A stretch of 9,238 nt of DNA from Methanobrevibacter sp. (GTDB lineage: Archaea > Methanobacteriota > Methanobacteria > Methanobacteriales > Methanobacteriaceae). Both the position numbers and the translations under genes were made by a program. The notes under the pieces were generated by a model. That model saw nothing but the letters and a program-made list of their open reading frames with translations, did no database searches and was not told the DNA's origin. The DNA lies in the NCBI GenBank assembly GCA_009784145.1, contig WRCI01000057.1:1-9238 (forward strand), read 5' to 3'. Position 1 is the stretch's first letter, and every line of letters begins with the position of its first letter. Of the stretch, positions 1 to 4,749 are shown piece after piece.

Positions 1-150
1 AATATAGATTTATAATTTAATATAAGAAATTATATATAAAAATAAGAATTTATAATTCAATATATGATTAAAATTATTCAATAAATAAAAAATAATATTT
101 AATAAATTATAATTAAAAAATAATTTTTATAGAATAAAAAAAGAATAAAA

Positions 151-190
151 CCCTATAAAATATAATATAAACGAATTTTAATTAAGGATA
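151..190 (+). promoter_or_regulatory. Probable truD promoter and ribosome binding site
   Basis: A TATA-like stretch (TATAAAATATAATATAAA, about 154-171) is preceded by an A-rich segment that could act as BRE. It lies at a distance that would place transcription start roughly at 180-187. AAGGA at 184-188 is the only Shine-Dalgarno-like sequence before truD. The 1-150 region is almost pure A/T, contains an imperfect direct repeat (near 7-24 and 47-64), and shows no gene. Confidence 0.5.
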
Positions 191-199
191 AAGATATGT

Positions 200-1492
200 A
201 TGCTTAATGCAGAAACTTATGTTACAGGTGACCCTGGAATTGGAGGAATAATACGAAATCGATATGAAGATTTTTATGTAGAAGAAATTCCAGTTGAAAG
301 TTTAGTTCCAGGAGGTATTGGTCCAAATGTATGGATTTGGATTGAAAAACTTGGTAGAACAACCCTTGATGTTCTTATGGATATTTCAAGAGATCTTCAC
401 ATAAGTAGGAAGAGAATGGGTTTTGCTGGAATGAAAGATAAAAAAGCAATTACTCGTCAATGGATCTGTATAAGTAATATAGATAGTGAAGAACAACTTG
501 AAGAAGTTAAAGCATTAGATGGTAAAATTCACAACACAAAATTTTTAAAAATTGTTAGAGGGCAAAAAAAGTTAAGAATGGGTCAATTAACTGGAAATAA
601 ATTTAAGATTCTAATTAAGGATATTGATTCAAAGTTTTCTAGTGAAGAAGGTGCTGAAATTGCTCAAAATGTATTAAAAAACCTTGAAAAAACAGGAGTT
701 CCTAATTATTTTGGTTGGCAGAGATTTGGAAAACCAAGAACCAACACTCATCTTGTTGGAAAAGCTTTAGTAGATAATGATCTGGCTGAAGCTGTAAGAT
801 TATATATTGGAAATCCATATGATGATGAACCAGATAAAGTCAAAATAGCAAGACAGGCTTATGATGATGGAAATATTGAAAAATCTCTTGAACTTATGCC
901 AACAGGTATGCGTTATGAACGTATGATGTTAAAAGAACTTTTTAAAGAAGAAGGGAAGAGAAAAAAATTTCAGGAAATTCTTGATGATATATCTTATAAA
1001 AAAGCATTATTTTCATTACCAAAACCTCTTCAAAGAATGTTTGTTCATGCTTATCAATCATATTTATTTAATAAAGTAGTTAGCAATAGGGTAGCTATGG
1101 GAATTGATGAATATATTGAAGGAGATATTGTCATGGATAATGAAGAACATTTATTACATGATAAATCTCCAGAAGAACTCACACAGTTAATCAGTAACTT
1201 TGAAGCTAATCCAAGCTCTCCATTATATGGTACAAAAGTCCCATTTGGAGAAAAAAGTGTTGGGAAGATGGAAAAAGAAATTTTAAAAGAAGAAGGTCTA
1301 AAAAAAGAAGATTTCGAATGTCCAAAAACACCAAGACTTGGAAGTCATGGACTTAGACGAAGTATACGTTTTAAAATTTGGGATACTCATGCTATAGCTA
1401 CTGATGAAGGTGTTTTAACTGAGTTTTCTATAAATAAAGGTTCTTATGCAACAGCTGTACTTCGTGAAATTATGAAAAATGAAGTTGTTTAA
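200..1492 (+). CDS. truD: tRNA pseudouridine(13) synthase TruD
   Basis: This is a TruD-family pseudouridine synthase of 430 residues, the usual size for archaeal members. The family isomerises uridine 13 of tRNA to pseudouridine in the cytosol; some archaeal members act on other tRNA positions. The catalytic motif GFAGMKDKKAITRQ lies at 74-87 with the catalytic aspartate at Asp80. The second family motif NYFGWQRFG is at 169-177, and the TRUD insertion domain follows at roughly 180-340. A conserved segment LPKPLQRMFVHAYQSYLFN lies near 273-291, and the C-terminal part returns to the catalytic fold (PRLGSHGLRRSIRF, near 377). I chose the ATG at 200 because the in-frame stop TAA at 179-181 rules out longer forms. 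A second ATG at 196 is out of frame and encodes only Met-Tyr-Ala-stop. The gene appears monocistronic, with a hairpin just after the stop codon. Confidence 0.95.
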   Translation: MLNAETYVTGDPGIGGIIRNRYEDFYVEEIPVESLVPGGIGPNVWIWIEKLGRTTLDVLMDISRDLHISRKRMGFAGMKDKKAITRQWICISNIDSEEQLEEVKALDGKIHNTKFLKIVRGQKKLRMGQLTGNKFKILIKDIDSKFSSEEGAEIAQNVLKNLEKTGVPNYFGWQRFGKPRTNTHLVGKALVDNDLAEAVRLYIGNPYDDEPDKVKIARQAYDDGNIEKSLELMPTGMRYERMMLKELFKEEGKRKKFQEILDDISYKKALFSLPKPLQRMFVHAYQSYLFNKVVSNRVAMGIDEYIEGDIVMDNEEHLLHDKSPEELTQLISNFEANPSSPLYGTKVPFGEKSVGKMEKEILKEEGLKKEDFECPKTPRLGSHGLRRSIRFKIWDTHAIATDEGVLTEFSINKGSYATAVLREIMKNEVV

Positions 1493-1515
1493 GTTTGTTA
1501 TTATGAGTTAAAAAG

Positions 1516-1548
1516 GTTCATAGTTTAATATTTTAATATTATATGAAC
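1516..1548 (+). terminator. Hairpin after truD, possible terminator or processing site
   Basis: GTTCATA (1516-1522) pairs with TATGAAC (1542-1548), and TAATATT (1526-1532) with AATATTA (1535-1541). This gives about 13-14 base pairs with a 3-nt bulge (1523-1525). It begins 24 nt after the truD stop codon. No T-run follows directly, so it is a structural 3' end or mRNA-stability element rather than a clear intrinsic terminator. Confidence 0.4.
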
Positions 1549-1552
1549 ATTA

Positions 1553-1681
1553 ATTATGATATGAATTTTATATATATTATATAGGAATATTTAAAATTAT
1601 GATATGAATTTTATATATATTATATAGGAATATTTAAAATTATGATATGAATTTTATATATATTATATATGAATATTAATT
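1553..1681. repeat. 43-bp tandem repeat, three copies
   Basis: Three head-to-tail copies start at 1553, 1596 and 1639. Copies 1 and 2 are essentially identical, and copy 3 diverges in its last bases. Each unit contains TATGATATGAATTTTATATA followed by an A/T run. The array fills the gap between truD and the next gene, and its TATA-like runs could influence promoter placement. There are no unique spacers, so it is not a CRISPR array. Confidence 0.9.
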
Positions 1682-1726
1682 ATTAAAAAAATGAATACTT
1701 TAAATAAATATTAATATTTTAAAGAG

Positions 1727-2128
1727 ATGTATAAAATGGTTATTAAATGTAGAACTATTTCAAAAGGAGAAGCAATTGGTGAATTAATTGTAAGTTCCCA
1801 ACCACTTAGCTTTTTAGGAGGAGTGAATCCTGATACTGGAGAAGTTATAGATTCTAACCATGAGTTAAAAGGTAAATTTATTAAGGATAAAATACTTTTT
1901 ATTCCTGGTGGAAAAGGTTCAACTGTTGGTTCTTATGTTATATTTCAAATGAAAAAAAATAATGTTGCTCCTTCTGGAATTATATGTTTAAATGCAGAAC
2001 CCATAATAGCTACTGGAGCTATAATATCTGATATTCCGATGGTAGATTCTCCAACATCGACTGATGGTCTTGTTGATGGGGTTAAAGTAAGAGTGGACAG
2101 TGAAAAAGGTGAAATAACTTTATTATAA
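1727..2128 (+). CDS. Phosphomevalonate dehydratase small subunit (aconitase X swivel domain, DUF126)
   Basis: A 133-residue protein of the DUF126 / aconitase X swivel-domain family. In archaea such proteins form the small subunit of phosphomevalonate dehydratase. With the large AcnX subunit it converts 5-phosphomevalonate to trans-anhydromevalonate 5-phosphate in the archaeal mevalonate pathway, which makes isoprenoid membrane lipids. Family features visible are LSFLGGVNPDTGEVID (27-42), the glycine-rich GGKGSTVGSY (61-70) with the conserved Ser65, and NAEPIIATGAIISDIPMVD (89-107). The protein is complete and of normal length. An in-frame ATG at 1736 (residue 4) sits 9 nt after AAAGAG (1721-1726) and would give VIKCRTISKGEA right after Met, as in relatives, so it may be the real start. 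The large subunit is not in this window. Confidence 0.88.
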   Translation: MYKMVIKCRTISKGEAIGELIVSSQPLSFLGGVNPDTGEVIDSNHELKGKFIKDKILFIPGGKGSTVGSYVIFQMKKNNVAPSGIICLNAEPIIATGAIISDIPMVDSPTSTDGLVDGVKVRVDSEKGEITLL

Positions 2129-2137
2129 ATCAATTAT

Positions 2138-2161
2138 CAACTAATGTTGGAGTGTTTTTTT
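2138..2161 (+). terminator. Terminator after the DUF126 gene
   Basis: A short CAAC-TAAT-GTTG hairpin (2138-2149) is followed by T7 at 2155-2161, 10-33 nt after the stop codon. The oligo-T tract is the usual archaeal termination signal. The minus-strand gene converging on it has its own T6 (plus-strand A6 at 2199-2204) right after its stop. Confidence 0.55.
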
Positions 2162-2204
2162 GACCAATTTATTGGAAGAAATTTATAAGTGATTTTATAA
2201 AAAA

Positions 2205-2345
2205 TTATTTTTGCACAAACCTATCGCATGAGCCATAATCACTTTTTCTTTCATCTGTTAAAATACAACCTGAAGTCATAAAGTAAGTTCCAGGATAGTA
2301 ATCATCAACATCACCATAATACTTACAATCTTTACAATATCCCAT
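2205..2345 (-). CDS. 46-residue four-cysteine small protein, possible zinc-binding
   Basis: A short complete ORF on the minus strand, beginning MGYCKDCKYYGD and ending CDRFVQK. Cysteines are at 4, 7, 27 and 40, so a CxxC pair is followed by two spaced single cysteines. This suggests a small zinc-ribbon or zinc-knuckle-like fold, but I do not recognise a named family. The C-x-D-C-K-Y-Y opening resembles many small uncharacterised archaeal and bacterial cysteine proteins. Composition supports real coding: four well-spaced cysteines, charged residues and an aromatic core, with Gly, Ser and Cys codons unlike the surrounding low-complexity AT sequence. AAGTGAT, 4 nt before the ATG on the minus strand, can serve as a weak Shine-Dalgarno. 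The gene is convergent with the DUF126 gene and divergent from the amidohydrolase. Its promoter region is occupied by a 21-bp tandem repeat. Confidence 0.75.
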   Translation of the reverse strand: MGYCKDCKYYGDVDDYYPGTYFMTSGCILTDERKSDYGSCDRFVQK

Positions 2346-2348
2346 ATT

Positions 2349-2411
2349 AATCACTTATTATTATATTATAATCTCTTATTATTATATTATAATCATTTAT
2401 TACTATATTAT
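2349..2411. repeat. 21-bp tandem repeat, three copies, in the promoter of the small Cys protein
   Basis: Copies start at 2349, 2370 and 2391. The unit is AATCACTTATTATTATATTAT with one or a few changes per copy. The period equals two helical turns. On the minus strand each copy offers a TATA-like ATAATATAATAA upstream of the 46-residue gene. A further TATA-like stretch lies at about 2416-2436. Confidence 0.85.
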
Positions 2412-2450
2412 CTTTTTTATTTATATTATATATAAATATTATTAAAAAAC

Positions 2451-2557
2451 AAAAATATATAAAAATTATAGAATTACTAAAAATATATACAAAATTATAG
2501 ACATTAAAAATATATAAAAATTATAGAATTACTAAAAATATATACAAAGTTTGCATT
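2451..2557. repeat. 27/28-bp tandem repeat, four copies, carrying the amidohydrolase promoter
   Basis: Four units start at 2451, 2479, 2506 and 2534, each opening with AAAAATATATA or AAAAATATATAC. At a higher order, 2451-2493 and 2506-2548 are identical over 43 nt, 55 nt apart. The last unit supplies an A-rich BRE-like stretch and a TATA box (about 2536-2545), at the right distance for a start near 2565-2570 just before the amidohydrolase gene. The upstream units are therefore duplicated promoter-like boxes. Confidence 0.85.
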
Positions 2558-2581
2558 GATAAAAAAACATGGGTTGATTTA

Positions 2582-3814
2582 ATGAACTCTATTTTAATTA
2601 AAAACATAACAATCATTGATCCTACATATAATGAACCTTTAGAGGATACAGCTATTTATATTAAAAATAAAAAGATAGTTAGCATCGATAAAGCAACTTG
2701 CATAGATATTGATGATGGGACTACTGTTATTGATGGTGAAGATAAGTTTATTCTTCCAGGATTTATTGATATGCATGTTCATTTAATGGCAAATGGATTT
2801 GTCAAAGAAGATGATTTAACTAATCCATTAGCTAACTACTTTTACCAAGCTGTAAAAAATATGAAAGATACTGTTGATGCTGGAGTTACTTATGTTCGTG
2901 ATTGTGGTCTTGCTGATATTGGAGTTAAAATGGCTGCAGAGAAAAAGATATTTCCTGCTCCAAAGATGAAAATAAGTGTAATGCCTCTTTCTATAACTGG
3001 AGGACACTTTGATTTTGCCCTTACTTCTGGCTTTGACACATTAATAAACTATCCTGGTCTTCCAGGACCTGTTTGTGATGGTGTTGAAGGAGTAATAGCT
3101 AAAACACGAGAAGTTTTTAGAGCACAAGCTGATTTTATAAAAGTAATGGCAACAGGAGGAGTTATTAGTCCTAATGATGCTCCAGAATTCTCACAATTCA
3201 ATGTAAAAGAATTAAAAGCTATTGTAAGAGAAGCAAAAATGAGAGATGGAGCTAAAGTTTCTGCTCATGCTCATGGTCTTGGTGGAATTAAAAATGCTAT
3301 TAAAGCAGGAATTCAATTTATTGAGCATGGAACTTATGTTGATGAGAAAACAGCTAAATTAATGGTTGAAAAAGGAACTTATTTAACACCTACTTGTTCT
3401 GTAATGGGTGGTGCTGTAGAACAAGCTGAACAAGGTCTTCTTGATGATAAAAGTGTTGTAAATGCTTATGAAGCAGATAGAGTACATAAAGATAATATGA
3501 TAATTGCATATAATGCTGGAGTTAAAATGCTTATGGGAACTGATTCTGGTGTTAGTCCTCATGGTAATAATCTTGGAGAATTAAAGCTATTATGTGATAT
3601 TGGAATGAGTCCCACAGAAACAATAGCTTCTGGAACAATTGAAGCAGCTAAAGCACTAGAAATTGATAATGAAGTTGGTTCATTAGAACTTGGAAAATCT
3701 GCTGATATGATAATGGTGAATCAAAATCCTTTAGATAATATAGGTCATTTAGCTAATCCAGATAATATTTTAATGGTCATTCAAGATGGAGATATTGTTA
3801 AAAATAGAGTTTGA
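2582..3814 (+). CDS. Metal-dependent amidohydrolase (imidazolonepropionase / Xaa-Pro or Xaa-Arg dipeptidase-like)
   Basis: A 410-residue amidohydrolase-superfamily enzyme of the imidazolonepropionase-like / prolidase-like branch. It has a TIM barrel with a binuclear metal centre that hydrolyses C-N bonds. The metal ligands are visible: His65-x-His67 in GFIDMHVHLM, Lys187 in ADFIKVMATGG (the lysine normally carbamylated), His229 or His231 in VSAHAHG, His249 in IEHGT, and the catalytic Asp321 in MGTDSG. The N- and C-terminal parts (1-60 and about 365-410, with LGKSADMIMV) form the beta-sandwich domain. Length and motifs are complete. The substrate cannot be told from sequence; relatives cleave dipeptides with C-terminal Pro, Arg or Lys, or act on cyclic amides. 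GGTTGAT, 3 nt upstream, is a modest Shine-Dalgarno. The codons after residue 402, including the stop, lie inside the first copy of a 29-bp tandem repeat, so the C-terminal tail is under repeat-driven change. Confidence 0.9.
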   Translation: MNSILIKNITIIDPTYNEPLEDTAIYIKNKKIVSIDKATCIDIDDGTTVIDGEDKFILPGFIDMHVHLMANGFVKEDDLTNPLANYFYQAVKNMKDTVDAGVTYVRDCGLADIGVKMAAEKKIFPAPKMKISVMPLSITGGHFDFALTSGFDTLINYPGLPGPVCDGVEGVIAKTREVFRAQADFIKVMATGGVISPNDAPEFSQFNVKELKAIVREAKMRDGAKVSAHAHGLGGIKNAIKAGIQFIEHGTYVDEKTAKLMVEKGTYLTPTCSVMGGAVEQAEQGLLDDKSVVNAYEADRVHKDNMIIAYNAGVKMLMGTDSGVSPHGNNLGELKLLCDIGMSPTETIASGTIEAAKALEIDNEVGSLELGKSADMIMVNQNPLDNIGHLANPDNILMVIQDGDIVKNRV

Positions 3815-3907
3815 TTAAAAATATTGTTAAAGATAGAGTTTGATTAAAAATATTGTTAAAGATAGAGTTTGATTAAAAATATTGTTAAAGATAGAGTTTG
3901 ATTAAAA
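3792..3907. repeat. 29-bp tandem repeat, four copies, duplicating the 3' end of the amidohydrolase gene
   Basis: Copies start at 3792, 3821, 3850 and 3879. Copies 2-4 are identical, and copy 1 differs by one base (AAAAATAGAG instead of AAAGATAGAG). Copy 1 contains the last seven codons and the TGA stop of the amidohydrolase. The array therefore looks like recent tandem amplification of the gene's end into the intergenic space. Because 29 is not a multiple of three, each copy is in a new frame. Confidence 0.95.
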
Positions 3908-3920
3908 GGTGTAGCACACC
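3904..3920 (-). terminator. Hairpin plus T-run closing the minus-strand unit
   Basis: On the minus strand, GGTGT-GCT-ACACC (3920-3908) is followed at once by TTTT (3907-3904). This is a relatively GC-rich stem in a very AT-rich region, 28 nt after the stop of the 32-residue ORF. Read on the plus strand it is also a hairpin after the amidohydrolase, so it may act in both directions. Confidence 0.5.
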
Positions 3921-3947
3921 AACTTTTGTGTTCTTAAATATAATTAT

Positions 3948-4046
3948 TTAAGTAAATAACCTAAGAAGTACCATGATACTAATTATAATCTCAAAAGAAT
4001 ACTTATTTAAGATATATGAAATAAATAATACTGTTTCAGATTTCAT
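3948..4046 (-). CDS. 32-residue hydrophobic peptide, candidate type I toxin-like ORF
   Basis: A short ORF on the minus strand, ATG at 4046-4044, TAA at 3950-3948. It starts MKSETVLFISYILNKY and continues with a hydrophobic run near residues 18-31 (FEIIISIMVLLRLF), which could be membrane-inserting. I know no family for it. The case for translation is the Shine-Dalgarno AGGAGGTGG (4060-4052), an almost perfect match to the 16S anti-SD, with 5-6 nt before the ATG and much stronger than any other in the window. The unit has its own candidate promoter, a structured leader and a hairpin-T terminator. It lies divergent from two small RNA candidates, one of which is complementary to its leader. Size and hydrophobicity match bacterial type I toxins such as TisB, ZorO or DinQ. 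It could instead be the decayed 5' end of a longer gene. Confidence 0.5.
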   Translation of the reverse strand: MKSETVLFISYILNKYSFEIIISIMVLLRLFT

Positions 4047-4051
4047 AAGCA

Positions 4052-4141
4052 CCACCTCCTCAAATTTTTTGAGAAGACTCATTGATTTATGTCGGATAAT
4101 GAGCCCCCTCTAATGAAAAAATCAACGATTTTTCAGTTGAT
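4052..4141 (-). promoter_or_regulatory. Structured leader with alternative hairpins controlling Shine-Dalgarno access
   Basis: Read on the minus strand, two hairpins compete. The first pairs 4110-4098 (GAGGGGGCTCATT) with 4083-4071 (AATGAGTCTTCTC): 13 consecutive pairs including three G-U, with a 14-nt loop. The second pairs 4076-4068 (CTTCTCAAA) with 4064-4056 (TTTGAGGAG): nine pairs including one U-G, burying AGGAG of the Shine-Dalgarno. They share 4071-4076 and cannot coexist. The G-U pairs would be C-A mismatches on the other strand, which points to a minus-strand RNA. Upstream, ATCAAC (4141-4136) pairs with GTTGAT (4126-4121) and competes with another overlapping hairpin (4114-4135). Confidence 0.6.
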
Positions 4142-4151
4142 GATGCTACAA

Positions 4152-4200
4152 TTTATTAATATATTATTACTACTATAAAAATATTACTATATTTATATAT
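4152..4200 (-). promoter_or_regulatory. Candidate promoter region of the minus-strand peptide unit
   Basis: On the minus strand this stretch holds several TATA-like sequences: ATATATAAATATAG near 4200-4187, TTTTTATAG near 4181-4173 and AATATATTAATAAAT near 4166-4152. They would give starts between about 4170 and 4138. Which one is used cannot be decided from sequence. Confidence 0.35.
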
Positions 4201-4225
4201 TTTATTATAGTAATAAAAATAGAAA

Positions 4226-4236
4226 AATATATATAC
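4226..4236 (+). promoter_or_regulatory. TATA box of small RNA candidate 1
   Basis: AAATATATATA follows the purine-rich AGAAAA (BRE-like). It lies about 27-30 nt before the conserved GTCGG (4258), the normal archaeal TATA-to-start distance. Confidence 0.5.
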
Positions 4237-4257
4237 AATAAAAACAATATATTGTAT

Positions 4258-4349
4258 GTCGGATAGTGAGCCAGAGGTTTTTAGTGGATAAAAATTCTTC
4301 TATGAATAATAGAAATTTTGTTCATTTAGCCTCTATCTCTTATTTTTTT
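4258..4349 (+). ncRNA. Candidate structured small RNA 1, possible antisense regulator
   Basis: About 92 nt with no ORF. A single-stranded 5' tail, GTCGGATAGTGAGCC (4258-4272), precedes a three-part hairpin. P1 is AGAGGT (4273-4278) with GCCTCT (4329-4334). P2 is AGTGGA (4283-4288) with TTCATT (4321-4326), using two G-U pairs. P3 is AAAATT plus TCTAT (4291-4303) with ATAGA plus AATTTT (4309-4319), with a 2-nt bulge. T7 at 4343-4349 would end it. A TATA box sits at the expected distance upstream. The G-U pairs favour the plus strand as the RNA strand. Its tail together with the preceding TAT (4255-4272) matches 4088-4105 with one difference, so the RNA is complementary to the leader of the minus-strand peptide unit. 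It is not a recognised RNA family; no box C/D or tRNA features are seen. Confidence 0.55.
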
Positions 4350-4410
4350 AATTATTTTTATAGTAATGCTTTTTTTAAATTTTTTAGATGTTATTGATGT
4401 TTTATAAAAA

Positions 4411-4420
4411 TTTATATATA
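4411..4420 (+). promoter_or_regulatory. TATA box of small RNA candidate 2
   Basis: TTTATATATA preceded by AAAAA lies about 30 nt upstream of ACGATGG (4444), the same arrangement and spacing as for the first small RNA candidate. Confidence 0.5.
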
Positions 4421-4443
4421 ATAAACTCAATATGATATTATAT

Positions 4444-4524
4444 ACGATGGCGAACCAAGAGGTTTTTTGGATATAAATTCTTGAAATTTTTATTCATTTA
4501 ACCTCTAATTCTCTAATTTTTTTT
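4444..4524 (+). ncRNA. Candidate structured small RNA 2, paralogue of RNA 1
   Basis: About 80 nt with the same plan as the element at 4258-4349. The 5' tail ACGATGGCGAACC (4444-4456) is a diverged version of the first tail. P1 is AGAGGTT (4458-4464) with AACCTCT (4500-4506). P2 is TGGA (4468-4471) with TTCA (4493-4496), one G-U. P3 is a short AAATT/AATTT hairpin around 4475-4489. T8 lies at 4517-4524. The P3 stem is shorter than in RNA 1 while the fold is kept, and P1 pairs differ compatibly (G-U in one, A-U in the other). The tail no longer matches the peptide leader well, so its target, if any, would differ. Confidence 0.5.
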
Positions 4525-4525
4525 A

Positions 4526-4749
4526 AATTATCTTTATTACAATTGTTAATTATCTTTATCACATATTTATTTTTTTAGAATTTCTTAAGAATTTTCATAA
4601 TAAAAACCATAATAATATTTAATGAAAATAAATAATAGTATAATATAATTAAGAACTACTATTATAAATTAATTCTAATTGATATACTTAATTTTGATAT
4701 TATTGATAACTACTATCACTAAATATTGTTATCACTTTGAAGTGCTTTT
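4526..4749 (+). promoter_or_regulatory. copA upstream region with candidate operators
   Basis: This gap has no ORF. AATTATCTTTAT occurs twice (4526-4537, 4548-4559), 22 bp apart. TTCTTAAGAA (4582-4591) is a perfect palindrome. TATA-like ATTATAAATT (4661-4670) would start transcription near 4690. Downstream of that, TGATAAC (4704-4710) and GTTATCA (4728-4734) form an inverted repeat 24 bp centre to centre. CACTT-TG-AAGTG (4733-4744) overlaps the weak ribosome binding site. These are plausible sites for a metal-responsive repressor, but no regulator gene is in the window. Confidence 0.35.

Noticed and set aside
1553..2557. Possible CRISPR arrays in the intergenic repeats
   Set aside because: The units are directly adjacent with no unique spacers, are almost pure A/T, and no cas gene is present.
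4441..4460. Fluoride-riboswitch-like string CGATGGCGAACC
   Set aside because: The remaining riboswitch elements and a fluoride transporter gene are missing; the resemblance is short.
4088..4506. Elements as ends of an IS200/IS605-type or MITE transposon
   Set aside because: No transposase, terminal repeats or target duplications seen, and each element has a promoter and T-tract. It is not excluded, so it is kept as the main alternative to the small RNA interpretation.
4258..4524. Small RNA candidates as box C/D or H/ACA guide RNAs, or as tRNA remnants
   Set aside because: No RTGATGA/CTGA box pairs, no ACA box after a pseudouridylation pocket, and no cloverleaf or T-loop could be found.
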